Below are positions 16,163-26,045 of a stretch of DNA of 42,980 nt, one piece after another. Location: contig JAFMNE010000018.1 of assembly GCA_017859395.1 (NCBI GenBank), forward strand, positions 1 through 42,980, read 5' to 3'. Both the position numbers and the translations under genes were made by a program. The notes beneath the pieces were generated by a model. That model had not been told where the DNA came from. It saw only the letters and a list, made by a program, of their open reading frames with translations, and did not search any database. Position 1 is the first letter of the stretch. Each line of letters starts with the position of its first letter. The DNA comes from Ilumatobacteraceae bacterium (lineage in GTDB: Bacteria; Actinomycetota; Acidimicrobiia; Acidimicrobiales; Ilumatobacteraceae).

Positions 16163-16668
16163 GGGTGCCCATCGGGATCGATCGGTCGACTACACCAACG
16201 ACAGTCGGGGCGCCCAGATGCCACCACCGATTCGGCATGGTCGCAGAAAGCGGCGGCCTGCTCGCGGCTGAGGTGCACACGCACCCGGTCGAGATCATCG
16301 TCGATGGGGTCGCCCTCCTCGTCGAGTTCGCCGAGTTCTTCGAGTTGTACCACCACCTGATCGGCACGCGGGTCGTACCCAAGGCCGATTTGACCGAGAA
16401 CGAAGCGCTCATGCGGCGGGGATGTCATATCGAGCGCGCCGGGCAGGGGCCGGTCGCGCACCGGAGGCAGATCTTGGAGCACATTGCGCAGATGTTCGGC
16501 CATGGCCGCCACCTGTACCTTTTCGCACTTCACATCAACATGGTCGGCGCCGACGCGGACCTGCAGGTAGAACGTGCGTTGACCGGGCCGGCCGATGGTG
16601 CCGGTGGTGAACACATCGACGCTGTCGTATGAGGTGTCGTCGGGGTCGAGTCCGCTCATGTCAGACAC
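16144..16668 (-). CDS. DUF3090 family protein
   Basis: A 174-residue protein of the DUF3090 family. Its core includes GRPGQRTFYLQV and CEKVQVAAMAEHL. The C-terminus has a small zinc-ribbon-like arrangement, CRWCSRPIDPDGHPCARMN, with three Cys and one His. It is encoded 1 bp after the phosphatase gene and overlaps the kinase-fold gene. It may be the scaffold or substrate of the flanking phosphatase and kinase-like proteins; that is inference from gene order alone. Confidence 0.88.
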   Translation of the reverse strand: MSDMSGLDPDDTSYDSVDVFTTGTIGRPGQRTFYLQVRVGADHVDVKCEKVQVAAMAEHLRNVLQDLPPVRDRPLPGALDMTSPPHERFVLGQIGLGYDPRADQVVVQLEELGELDEEGDPIDDDLDRVRVHLSREQAAAFCDHAESVVASGRPDCRWCSRPIDPDGHPCARMN

Positions 16669-16669
16669 C

Positions 16670-17347
16670 TCACGAGAGGGCGAGATCGCCGATCGGGCCG
16701 CCGGTTGTGTTCACAGCGAGTACCGCTGGGCCGTGATCCGACCAGGCCAGTGCCGACACCGAACAGGTGGAGATCACGATTCGTTGGAACAGATCGAGGT
16801 GGGTGCCCACGGCATGGGCGACAGCGGCCTTGATTGGGTCGGCATGTGACACGCACACGATGGTGCCACCCGGATGAGCCGCGCGCAGCCGATCGAGGGC
16901 GCTCACAATGCGTACCTGCATTTCGGTGAAGCTCTCACCGTTCGGGAACCGGAAGGTTGATGGTGCTCGCTGCACGGTGGCCCATTCGGGCTTCTTCATA
17001 AGTGCCGACAGTTCGGCCCCGGTCCAATCGCCGAAGTCGCATTCGAGCAAACCCCGGTCGACTCGTGCGCGCAGACCGCGAGCAGCGGCGATGGGCGCCG
17101 CGGTTTCGCGGGCTCGTTCAAGTGGCGAGCAGTACACGGCATCGACCCGTGCAAGTGCGCCGATGCGTTCACCCGCGGTCGCTGCCTGGGCCCGGCCGGT
17201 GTCGGACAGGTGCAGCCCTTTCGCACGCCCGGGTAGAACTTTGCCTGTTGTGGGCGTGTTGCCGTGACGGACCAGCAGCACCGTGGTGAACGCCGGTGCC
17301 GATGTGGTGCGCTTCTTTGACGATGTCGCTTTCGTGGCCATCGACAT
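16670..17347 (-). CDS. Histidine phosphatase family protein (MSMEG_4193 type)
   Basis: A 225-residue branch of the histidine phosphatase superfamily. The catalytic RHG is at residues 27-29 (LLVRHGNT), there is a conserved Arg in SPLERARETA, and a second catalytic His in VSHADPIKAAVAH. The motifs are complete, so phosphatase or mutase activity is likely; the substrate is unknown. The N-terminal 20 residues are Lys/Ser/Thr-rich. The start is ATG 17347, with a second ATG two codons later. It is the first gene of the operon running to 14360 and is divergent from the uracil-DNA glycosylase gene with only 21 bp between starts, so the promoters must overlap the coding starts. Confidence 0.9.
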   Translation of the reverse strand: MSMATKATSSKKRTTSAPAFTTVLLVRHGNTPTTGKVLPGRAKGLHLSDTGRAQAATAGERIGALARVDAVYCSPLERARETAAPIAAARGLRARVDRGLLECDFGDWTGAELSALMKKPEWATVQRAPSTFRFPNGESFTEMQVRIVSALDRLRAAHPGGTIVCVSHADPIKAAVAHAVGTHLDLFQRIVISTCSVSALAWSDHGPAVLAVNTTGGPIGDLALS

Positions 17348-17368
17348 TCCAACCTACTGTGCGGTGCC

Positions 17369-18064
17369 ATGGGGGGCATCGGCGAGCGAGATGATCTGGA
17401 GCGGCTCGCGGCCGACATTGTGGACTGCCGACGTTGTCCACGGCTGGTGCAGTGGCGAGAGCAGGTGGCACGGGAGCGACGCGCGGCCTACCGAGATGAG
17501 GAGTACTGGGGGCGACCGATCACCGGTTTCGGCGATCCGGCAGCACGCATCATGGTGCTGGGCCTAGCGCCGGCTGCGCATGGAGCAAATCGCACTGGTC
17601 GGGTGTTCACCGGGGATCGCAGCGGCGACTGGTTATTCCGCGCGATGCATACCGCCGGACTCGCCAACCAACCCACATCGACGCATCGTGAGGACGGGCT
17701 GGTGCTGCGCGATGCGTGGGTGAGTGCCGCAGTTCGCTGCGCCCCACCGCAGAATCGGCCATCGGTCGACGAACGTGATGCCTGTGCCGGCTTTCTGGCA
17801 CGCGAGTTCGCCCTGTTGACCCGGGTGCGGGTGGTCGTGTGCCTTGGAGGTTTCGGGTACGAGGCGGCGTGCCGGCACCTGGGTGTGCGACCCCGTCCAC
17901 GGTTCGGACACCTGGCGGAGGTCGCGGTGGCTAAGGGGCCGACGTTGCTGTGTTCGTACCACCCCAGCCAGCAGAACACCTTCACCGGACGGCTGACCGA
18001 AACAATGTTCGATGCGGTGTTCGAACGGGCGGTGGCATTGGCCGATAGCCTCACGACATCGTGA
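17369..18064 (+). CDS. Uracil-DNA glycosylase, family 5 (UdgB type)
   Basis: A 231-residue protein. [4Fe-4S] ligands are C20, C23, C124 and C139. Motif 1 is GLAPAAHGANRTGR (65-78), which lacks the catalytic Asp of family 4 as expected for family 5. Motif 3 is SYHPSQQNTFTGRL near the C-terminus. The enzyme removes uracil and other deaminated bases from DNA, useful in a GC-rich genome. The start is ATG 17369. The stop overlaps the GTG of the following lipoprotein gene. Confidence 0.92.
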   Translation: MGGIGERDDLERLAADIVDCRRCPRLVQWREQVARERRAAYRDEEYWGRPITGFGDPAARIMVLGLAPAAHGANRTGRVFTGDRSGDWLFRAMHTAGLANQPTSTHREDGLVLRDAWVSAAVRCAPPQNRPSVDERDACAGFLAREFALLTRVRVVVCLGGFGYEAACRHLGVRPRPRFGHLAEVAVAKGPTLLCSYHPSQQNTFTGRLTETMFDAVFERAVALADSLTTS

Positions 18065-18354
18065 GCCGTCGTCGAACTTCTCTCGCCTCTCTGGCTGCGC
18101 TCGCAGCCGTCGTCGCGGCGGGTTGCTCGTCGCCACCGCCGCCCAAAGAAGTAGCGATTGAGATGATCGAGTCGTTACGGAACACCGAAACCGGCGCAGG
18201 TGTGCCCATTTCAGATGCGGCCGTCGACTGCATGCTGGCCAAGGTCAACGATGACTACACCGAGGACATGGTGGCCGCGATTGCTGGCGCCGACCAGTTG
18301 AGCCTCGACGGGTTCAGCGCCGACCTCGCCACCTGCCTCACTGCAGGATCCTGA
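18061..18354 (+). CDS. Small secreted lipoprotein
   Basis: A 97-residue protein with an Arg-rich N-terminus, a hydrophobic segment and a lipobox ending AAGC at C22, so it should be lipidated and held on the outer face of the membrane. The mature part has two Cys residues (AVDCMLAK and LATCLTAG) that could form a disulfide. It starts at GTG 18061, overlapping the glycosylase stop as GTGA. I do not recognise the family; the coupling to a DNA-repair gene is probably only positional. Confidence 0.75.
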   Translation: MSRRRTSLASLAALAAVVAAGCSSPPPPKEVAIEMIESLRNTETGAGVPISDAAVDCMLAKVNDDYTEDMVAAIAGADQLSLDGFSADLATCLTAGS

Positions 18355-18358
18355 CCGG

Positions 18359-18372
18359 GCGCCGTCAGGCGC
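18359..18372. terminator. Short hairpin between convergent genes
   Basis: GCGCC-GTCA-GGCGC, a 5-bp all-GC stem with a tetraloop, lies in the 35-bp gap between the lipoprotein and the FrhB-like gene. No T-tract. The termination role is suggested by position only. Confidence 0.3.
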
Positions 18373-18389
18373 GATCGACCCGGGGTTGA

Positions 18390-19589
18390 TCAGTCGGCTG
18401 GTGCCGGCGCAGGCGCGGCGGCGGCTTTCTTCTTGGGTGGCGGCACACCGATCGTCGGTGCTGGGTCGGCGTCTTTGGGCCAGCGACGACGACTGACGAT
18501 CGACAGCATGCGCAGCAACTTCATCGCCTTCTCGTCCTCTTGAGCCGGTCGGGCGATAATCGAACCGTCGGCGATCATCCGGTTGATGACCTCCACGCCG
18601 AGATCGGTGCGCACGATCGTGAGCGTCCAATCGTTGTCCTCGCCGATGCCGCCGGTGGACACATCGGCATGCTCAGCAGCGAAGTCGGGGCAGTGCATGC
18701 AGCCCTTACGAGTCCACTGATGGCATTCCTTCAGATCGATCTCGTGGAACGAACCGTCCTTCATCCAGATCTGGAAGGCGCCCTTGATGTTCATCTTGAC
18801 CATGTCCTGTTTACGTAAGCCGTATTTGGCCTCGAACAGTTCGGCGAAGATGGCATCGTCGAAGGTCTTCGAGCAGAGCAGGCCGATATTGAACAAAAAC
18901 GGCTTCGACACCTTCCCGGCACGACGGTCCCACATGATGGGCGGCGAGGAGGTTTGGCACCCCATTCCGACCAGAGCGAGGCGCTCATGGCCGGCTTCTT
19001 TGGCGTCGCGCAGAGCCAACGGGTTTGCGCAGTAGGTGTACCGGCTGCCGGCGGTGGCGAGGATTTCCTCACGGGTCGATACGACCTGTGGCTTCGCCTT
19101 CCAACGGTCGTCGTCTTCCACACCCGACACCAACGCGGCATCGATGTAATCGTTCTCGCGCAGCCACAGCAGCATTGCCGACACCAGGCCACCGTCTTGG
19201 CCCATCTTGTGCACCATGTCGTCGCTGGCGCGGGTGAGCAACAGCTGCTGCCAGATGCCAGCCATTTCGTCGGGTTCACGCACCCGTCCGAATAGGTGCA
19301 TGTCGGCTGTGGGTTCCCAGGCGCCAAAGCGAGGGCAGGCGCGGGTGCAGGTGGTGCAGCCCTTTTCACCATGCACGCAGTTGTCGAGGCCGAGTTCTTC
19401 TTCAAGATGGAACGGCAGATACTTACCTTCGACGTGTTCGTATCCGATCACATCGTGTGGGCACGTCACCACGCACCCCGAACAGCCAGTGCACAAGCCG
19501 GTGGTCACAACCTCGGCGTAGAGTTCTTTCCACTGGGCGGTCCAGCGAGCCGGCTTGGCCGGGGCATCGGGGGTGGCGGTATCGGTCAT
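18390..19589 (-). CDS. FrhB-like F420 hydrogenase/dehydrogenase beta-subunit family protein with two [4Fe-4S] clusters
   Basis: A 399-residue protein. The N-terminus is a ferredoxin domain with C33-x2-C36-x2-C39-x3-C43-P and a second set C71, C78, C81, C85-P. An FrhB/FdhB N-terminal domain (KMGQDGGLVSAMLLWL) and C-terminal domain (CSKTFDDAIFAELFE, TRKGCMHCPDF) follow, and the tail is Lys/Ala/Pro-rich. FrhB-family proteins pass electrons between ferredoxin-like centres, flavin and coenzyme F420. The partner is not in the window. It is co-directional with amt-glnK, 57 bp after glnK, and may be read through from it. Exact substrate unknown. Confidence 0.85.
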   Translation of the reverse strand: MTDTATPDAPAKPARWTAQWKELYAEVVTTGLCTGCSGCVVTCPHDVIGYEHVEGKYLPFHLEEELGLDNCVHGEKGCTTCTRACPRFGAWEPTADMHLFGRVREPDEMAGIWQQLLLTRASDDMVHKMGQDGGLVSAMLLWLRENDYIDAALVSGVEDDDRWKAKPQVVSTREEILATAGSRYTYCANPLALRDAKEAGHERLALVGMGCQTSSPPIMWDRRAGKVSKPFLFNIGLLCSKTFDDAIFAELFEAKYGLRKQDMVKMNIKGAFQIWMKDGSFHEIDLKECHQWTRKGCMHCPDFAAEHADVSTGGIGEDNDWTLTIVRTDLGVEVINRMIADGSIIARPAQEDEKAMKLLRMLSIVSRRRWPKDADPAPTIGVPPPKKKAAAAPAPAPAD

Positions 19590-19646
19590 AATCCCACGCT
19601 ACGCGACGCCTGCAAGTGCATCATCGTCGGGCGCCAGCCAGAGCGC

Positions 19647-21210
<1,564 letters not shown>

Positions 21211-21234
21211 AGCGCTGGAAGGTAGGAACCAGAT

Positions 21235-21250
21235 GTTTCCACAATGTTTC
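21235..21250 (-). promoter_or_regulatory. Phased GAAAC-N6-GAAAC motif upstream of first amt (GlnR-like)
   Basis: On the minus strand GAAAC occurs at 21250-21246 and 21239-21235, 11 bp apart, ending 24 bases before the GTG of amt. The element one turn further up is CACAC. The pattern fits the b1-a2 part of the actinobacterial GlnR box, GTNAC-N6-GAAAC repeated. It is weaker than the site before the second amt. Confidence 0.45.
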
Positions 21251-21415
21251 GGGAATGTGTGCCCTTGCCGAATTGGCGTCTGCAGGTGCGATGACGCCGG
21301 TCGTGTCCGCAGCGCAGCTGTGGCACTCGGACCGCATATTCAGAAGTGGAAACGTTGGATTGCGGAGCCGACGGTGATGATGTGTTGATGACGAGATGTG
21401 GGTCGGGACGACAAA

Positions 21416-21445
21416 CGCCCCCGGGCCACATGTGACCCGGGGGCG
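21416..21445 (-). terminator. Rho-independent-type terminator after second PII gene
   Basis: Ten-bp perfect arms (21416-21425 and 21436-21445) flank a self-complementary CACATGTG centre. On the minus strand the stem is followed by TTTGT. It lies 42 bases after the second PII stop and separates the two amt-PII modules, so each is probably its own transcription unit. Confidence 0.7.
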
Positions 21446-21487
21446 CCCCTACCCCGCACGTGGGGGTGTCGGGCGGGCGGTCTCGGC

Positions 21488-21859
<372 letters not shown>

Positions 21860-23236
21860 TCAGGAGGTGGTCGTCACTGAGTCGCCGGTGTAGCCAGCGA
21901 GGCCGTGCTCGAGGACGTCGAGACCCTGTGTTTCCTCCTCGGCCGAGACGCGCAGGCCGATGGTCGCCTTGAGGATGGCGAACAGGATGCCGGTCGTGAT
22001 CGCAACCCAGAGGGCGATGATGATGACCATCACGGCCTGCATGGCGAGCTGGTCGAGGCCGCCGCCGAAGAACAGACCCGCATCTTCGCGGCCGAGGAAC
22101 GCATCATCGTACTGGGCGAAGAGGCCGATCGACAGGGTGCCCCAGATGCCGACCACGCCGTGCACCGAGATGGCGCCCACCGGGTCGTCGACGCGGACCT
22201 TGTCGAAGAACAGCACCGAGAACACCACGAGCAGACCGCCGACGCCGCCGATGATCACCGACGAGATCGGGCCGACTGCGCCGCACGGGGCGGTGATGGC
22301 GACCAGGCCGGCGAGCGCGCCGTTGCCGATCATGGCGAGGTCGGGCTTACCGGACTTCATCCAGATCGTGACGGTGGAGATCAAGGCGCCAGCAGCAGCG
22401 GCGAGCATGGTGTTCACACCGACGCTCATCACGTACTGGTCAGCAGCGAGCTCCGAACCGGGGTTGAAGCCGAACCAGCCGAGCCACAAGATGAACACAC
22501 CGAGGATGGCAAAGGGAATGTTGTGACCGGGGATCGCGCGCGGCGTCCCGTCGGGGCCGTACTTGCCGAGGCGTGGGCCGAGCGCGATGGCGCCCATGAG
22601 AGCGGCAACACCACCGGTCATGTGCACGATGGCCGAGCCGGCAAAGTCTGAGTAGACGGCGTCGCCGATGCTCATGCCGGCAATCCAACCGCCGCCCCAG
22701 GTCCAGTGGACTACGACGGGGTAGATGAATGCACACATCACGACCGAGAACACCAGGTATGCGCTGAACTTTGTGCGTTCCGCCATGGCGCCGGATGCGA
22801 TGGTCACCGCAGTTGCGGCGAACACGGCCTGGAAGAAGAAGGTCGTCGCGGGGCTCAACCCACCGTCGAATGCCGAATAGTCGTCGTAGCCGGTGAGGAA
22901 GAAGTTGTCGCCGCCGATCCACTTGCTGCCACCGCCGCCGAAGGCGAAGGCGTAGCCGGTGGCGAAGAACGCGAGAATGCCGATCGTGGCGTCCGCGAGG
23001 TTCTTCGCGAAGATGTTGACGACGTTCTTCGCTCGGGTCAGGCCCGCTTCAACGAGCGCGAAGCCCGCCTGCATGAAGAACACCAAGATGCCAGCGATGA
23101 ACACCCACAGGTTGTCGAGGACGGCCTGGACATCCTCTGGGGTGAGTTCTTGAGCGAAACCGACGTTCGGCGTCAGTGCCAGCAATGCCAGCGTGCCGCC
23201 GAGGCCGGAGATGACGCGAAGTGCACGTGTGCGCAC
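21860..23236 (-). CDS. amt: Ammonium transporter (second copy, with signal peptide)
   Basis: A 458-residue Amt channel. It has an N-terminal signal-like segment (residues 1-29, ending GFAQ), a short exported stretch and then eleven hydrophobic segments. The pore histidines are H205 (SAIVHMTGGV) and H359 (SVHGVVGIWG). The longer loops and signal peptide put it in a different Amt subgroup from the copy at 19993. GTG 23236 is preceded by AAGGAGGA, a very strong ribosome binding site. Upstream lie a -10 candidate and a full GlnR-like box. It leads the operon with the second PII gene. Confidence 0.95.
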   Translation of the reverse strand: MRTRALRVISGLGGTLALLALTPNVGFAQELTPEDVQAVLDNLWVFIAGILVFFMQAGFALVEAGLTRAKNVVNIFAKNLADATIGILAFFATGYAFAFGGGGSKWIGGDNFFLTGYDDYSAFDGGLSPATTFFFQAVFAATAVTIASGAMAERTKFSAYLVFSVVMCAFIYPVVVHWTWGGGWIAGMSIGDAVYSDFAGSAIVHMTGGVAALMGAIALGPRLGKYGPDGTPRAIPGHNIPFAILGVFILWLGWFGFNPGSELAADQYVMSVGVNTMLAAAAGALISTVTIWMKSGKPDLAMIGNGALAGLVAITAPCGAVGPISSVIIGGVGGLLVVFSVLFFDKVRVDDPVGAISVHGVVGIWGTLSIGLFAQYDDAFLGREDAGLFFGGGLDQLAMQAVMVIIIALWVAITTGILFAILKATIGLRVSAEEETQGLDVLEHGLAGYTGDSVTTTS

Positions 23237-23319
23237 GGGTCCTCCTTAGGGGTCGGGTGGGGGATCCACCTCAATTCGGGTAGGGATGCCCCTCGGCCAC
23301 GCTGCCCGGGACACCTGTG

Positions 23320-23373
23320 ATGGTAGGAGGCACTTTTTTCGGCGATGTCGCCTCAATGTTTCCAGTTCGTGAC
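23320..23373 (-). promoter_or_regulatory. GlnR-like four-element box and -10 element upstream of second amt
   Basis: Reading the minus strand from 23373 down to 23336: GTCAC-N6-GAAAC-N6-GCGAC-N6-GAAAA. That is four pentamers in 11-bp phase, matching the published Streptomyces GlnR consensus (gTnAc-N6-GaAAc twice) at 18 of 20 pentamer positions, counting n as a match. A TACCAT -10 candidate follows at 23325-23320, so an activator bound here would sit just upstream of RNA polymerase. The start codon is about 85 bases further down. Confidence 0.65.
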
Positions 23374-23462
23374 CAGTGCGTCCGGAGCCATCTCGTGGAG
23401 TTACACCGCAGCCAGATGGTGACGTTGCATGGCGAGACGGCTGGGTGGTGCAGCGGCAGCGA

Positions 23463-23753
23463 TTAACGCGCCAGCATCCAGCCGCGGCGGCGCACGGTGA
23501 CCAGGCGCTCGGCCCCGACGAGGCGGCGGATATCGACCATGAGCGCATCGCAGCGGCGCGGGCCGAGGTCGGCGATGCCGGCCGCGCGGGCGAGTTCGGC
23601 CCGGCTCACTACGCGACCGGCGCGGTCCAACAATGTTGCGTAGATCGCTGCTCCAGCCGGGCCGAGGCGGTCGGCGACCACATCGGGATGCGGTGGACGG
23701 TCGGCGGGATGGTTGAGATCGTCGAGGGCGGGGGAGGTGTCGGCGAGACTCAT
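23463..23753 (-). CDS. Receiver-less OmpR-type winged-helix DNA-binding protein
   Basis: A 96-residue protein. After a polar, Pro-rich N-terminus of about 30 residues comes an OmpR/PhoB-type winged helix: LGPAGAAIYATLLDRAGRVVSRAELARAAG, recognition helix RRCDALMVDIRRLVG, and wing RLVTVRRRGWML. There is no receiver domain. GlnR is itself an OmpR-type regulator, and this gene sits directly upstream of the GlnR-like box of the second amt, so it is a candidate nitrogen regulator. The start is ATG 23753 with no ribosome binding site (possibly leaderless). The frame is open to 23816. It could equally be a regulator of unrelated genes. Confidence 0.75.
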   Translation of the reverse strand: MSLADTSPALDDLNHPADRPPHPDVVADRLGPAGAAIYATLLDRAGRVVSRAELARAAGIADLGPRRCDALMVDIRRLVGAERLVTVRRRGWMLAR

Positions 23754-23797
23754 GGCGTCAGCGTTGCGTGCGTGCGTGTCGGTTCTGTTGGGGGAGT

Positions 23798-23813
23798 GTG
23801 AACACCGTGTTTC
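23798..23813 (-). promoter_or_regulatory. GAAAC-N6-TTCAC motif upstream of the winged-helix gene
   Basis: On the minus strand GAAAC (23813-23809) is followed after 6 bases by TTCAC (23802-23798), 45 bases before the winged-helix start. It resembles a partial GlnR box (b1 full match, a2 four of five) but lacks a1. It could mark autoregulation. Confidence 0.3.
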
Positions 23814-23854
23814 CACCCGAACGGTGATCTGGACGAGGTGAACGTGACCACGGT

Positions 23855-23866
23855 TACCGATCGGTA
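23855..23866. promoter_or_regulatory. 12-bp palindrome TACCGATCGGTA upstream of acyl-CoA dehydrogenase
   Basis: A perfect palindrome centred 30 bases before ATG 23891. Its form is typical of TetR-family operators that control fatty-acid genes in actinobacteria. No TetR gene is adjacent; the only one seen is at the far right of the window. Confidence 0.45.
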
Positions 23867-23890
23867 GGCGCGCTCGGGCAGACTGTGAAC

Positions 23891-25135
23891 ATGGACCTGT
23901 CGTACCCCACCGAAGCCGAGGAATTCCGCGTCGACATCAGGGCGTGGCTTGAGAACAACCTGCCCGATGGCTGGTTCGACGAGGGATTCGAGATGACTGC
24001 CGACGAACGTGCCGAATTCAACCGCACGTGGCCCCACAAGCTGTTCGAAGGCGGATGGATTTGCGCGACCTGGCCCACCGAATACGGCGGGAAGGGCCTA
24101 ACCACGATGCAAGGTGTGGTGTTGGCCGAAGAATTCGCCCGTGCTCGTGCGCCGATGCGCGGCGACTTCTTCGGTGACACATTGGTGGGTCCCACCTTGT
24201 TGCAGTGGGGAACCGAGGAGCAAAAGCGTGAGTTCCTTCCCGGCATCCTCCAGGGCCGCACGCGCTGGTGCCAGGGTTTCTCCGAGCCGAACTCGGGATC
24301 TGATCTGGCCAGTTTGAAGACATCTGCGGTGCTCGATGGCGACCAATGGGTGATCAACGGCCAGAAGGTGTGGACCACCCAAGGCCATCACGCGGACTAC
24401 TGCTTCTTGCTGACCCGCACCGATACCGATTCACCGAAGCACGCGGGTATCTCGTATCTGCTGGTGCCGATGGACCAACCCGGCATCGAGGTGCGTGGCA
24501 TCACCCAGCCCGACGGCACTGCTGAATTCTGCGAAGTGTTCTTCACCGATGCGAAGTGTCCGAAGGACAACGTCGTCGGTGGTGTCAACAACGGTTGGAA
24601 GGTGGCGAACTCGACACTCGCGTTCGAGCGCGGGCAGTCAGCCACCACGGGATACCGCCGCTTCGAAGAGGAGTACCGCTTGATGGTGGAGGTCGCGACC
24701 ACTAACGGGGCCATTTCCGACCCGGTGATTCGCCAGCGCCTCATGGAGTACTACACGAAGATTCAGATCCTGAAGGTGAACGGTTTGCGCAACCTCACGG
24801 TGGCGGTGACCGGTAAAAAGGATCTCGGCACAATCGCCCTGGGTGCGACCAACAAGATGTTCTGGTCGGAAATGCACAAGGCCGCCATGGAACTCGCGCT
24901 CGACATCCATGGCGCGGACGCGATGCTCGTCGATAGCGGTCCGCCGAGTGGCTCGTGGCCCGGGGCGATGCGCGAGAAGCGCCGTGATGGCTATCCGGTC
25001 AGCGGCATGATGTCGGCGTTCTTCTTTTCCCGTTCGGAGACGATCTGGGGCGGAACCAGCCAGATTCAGCGCAACATCGTGGGCGAGCGCGTGCTCGGGC
25101 TGCCAAAAGAGCCCAAGCCGCCATCAGGCGACTGA
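23891..25135 (+). CDS. Acyl-CoA dehydrogenase (FadE type)
   Basis: A 414-residue flavoenzyme with the family order. There is an N-terminal helical domain (DLSYPTEAEEFRVDIRAWL), a middle FAD-binding domain with GFSEPNSGSDLASLKTSA and WVINGQKVWTTQGHHADYC, and a C-terminal domain ending WGGTSQIQRNIVGERVLGLPKE. It oxidises an acyl-CoA to the enoyl-CoA and passes electrons to ETF, encoded here at 12564-14358. Chain length is not deducible. The start is ATG 23891; GTG 23885 in the same frame is also possible. It is a single gene with a 12-bp palindrome upstream. The 157 bp after it hold no clear terminator. Confidence 0.92.
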   Translation: MDLSYPTEAEEFRVDIRAWLENNLPDGWFDEGFEMTADERAEFNRTWPHKLFEGGWICATWPTEYGGKGLTTMQGVVLAEEFARARAPMRGDFFGDTLVGPTLLQWGTEEQKREFLPGILQGRTRWCQGFSEPNSGSDLASLKTSAVLDGDQWVINGQKVWTTQGHHADYCFLLTRTDTDSPKHAGISYLLVPMDQPGIEVRGITQPDGTAEFCEVFFTDAKCPKDNVVGGVNNGWKVANSTLAFERGQSATTGYRRFEEEYRLMVEVATTNGAISDPVIRQRLMEYYTKIQILKVNGLRNLTVAVTGKKDLGTIALGATNKMFWSEMHKAAMELALDIHGADAMLVDSGPPSGSWPGAMREKRRDGYPVSGMMSAFFFSRSETIWGGTSQIQRNIVGERVLGLPKEPKPPSGD

Positions 25136-25292
25136 CAATTGCAACCGGAAGCGGGTAGTGCTCGCGGTGGGCGTTAGCCGCTGTGGTGTGTGGGGTCATG
25201 GGTGAGTCGGTTGCCCAGACGCTCGAAGTGGCGGTCGATATGGTGCGCTTAGCCGACGATTGCTAATCGCTGGTCGCCGTCGGGGGTGACGA

Positions 25293-25886
25293 TCAGCGAC
25301 GCTTCGCGCGTGCGGCCTGATCGCGTCGGGCGGCGGCTTCGGCTTGCTTGCGTGCTTTTGCTTCGCGACGACGCGCTTTGAGTTCTTCGCGTTCGGCATC
25401 GTCGGTGGGTGCGTCGCGTCGTTCAGGGATGATCGAGCGCTCGTCGCTCGGCGGCAATGCCAGCACCTCATCGGTCTTCAAGATGTCGCGGATGATCGCC
25501 GCGGCGGGGACATCATCCGTGATTGCTTGGGCCAGCATGATCCGCGTGCAAGCCAATCCGTGCATCTCGATCAACTCGGGTAATACCGCGCGCAGTTCAT
25601 CTGACGAGGGGTGATCTGCGCTGTCTCCCAATTTTTCGATGCAGTCATTTCTGCATGGGAGCGTCAGCACGAGGGCAATCGCTTCCATCGTGCCGTCGAG
25701 TCGCCCCCGGCTGATTGCGTCGCGCAGATGGTCAGCATCGTGGTCGGGGCCGGCAACCTCGGTGAGCGCATCGGTGTGCTCCTCGTCGAGGGCGGCGACG
25801 AGGGCGACCAAGGTGTCGTCGTCGGCGAGTTGCAGAGTGCGATCGAGCAGTCCGAGCGTCTGGAGGCGGGATTTCACCTGATTCAC
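25293..25886 (-). CDS. Hypothetical protein with helical core and basic coiled C-terminus
   Basis: A 197-residue protein that I do not recognise. The N-terminal 150 residues look all-helical, with two Cys in LPCRNDCIEKLG and a third in HGLACTRIMLA. The last 40 residues are a highly charged Arg/Lys/Ala helix (AEREELKARRREAKARKQAE), likely to bind nucleic acid or form a coiled coil. No signal peptide. The start is GTG 25886; it is divergent from the ABC ATPase gene (159-bp gap). It converges on the acyl-CoA dehydrogenase. Confidence 0.65.
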   Translation of the reverse strand: MNQVKSRLQTLGLLDRTLQLADDDTLVALVAALDEEHTDALTEVAGPDHDADHLRDAISRGRLDGTMEAIALVLTLPCRNDCIEKLGDSADHPSSDELRAVLPELIEMHGLACTRIMLAQAITDDVPAAAIIRDILKTDEVLALPPSDERSIIPERRDAPTDDAEREELKARRREAKARKQAEAAARRDQAARAKRR

Positions 25887-26045
25887 ATCGGAGACGCTAT
25901 CGGCACCGTGCGTGGCGCCGTCCCCAGCCCGCTGAGGGTGGCCGGCTGATGGGTGCGGGGTCTATGCTCGCGGGGTCCGCATGGAACCGCTTGCAGGCGG
26001 GTCCGACAGATGCCGCATACGCGGCCGAGGGGGTGCTCCTGACAC

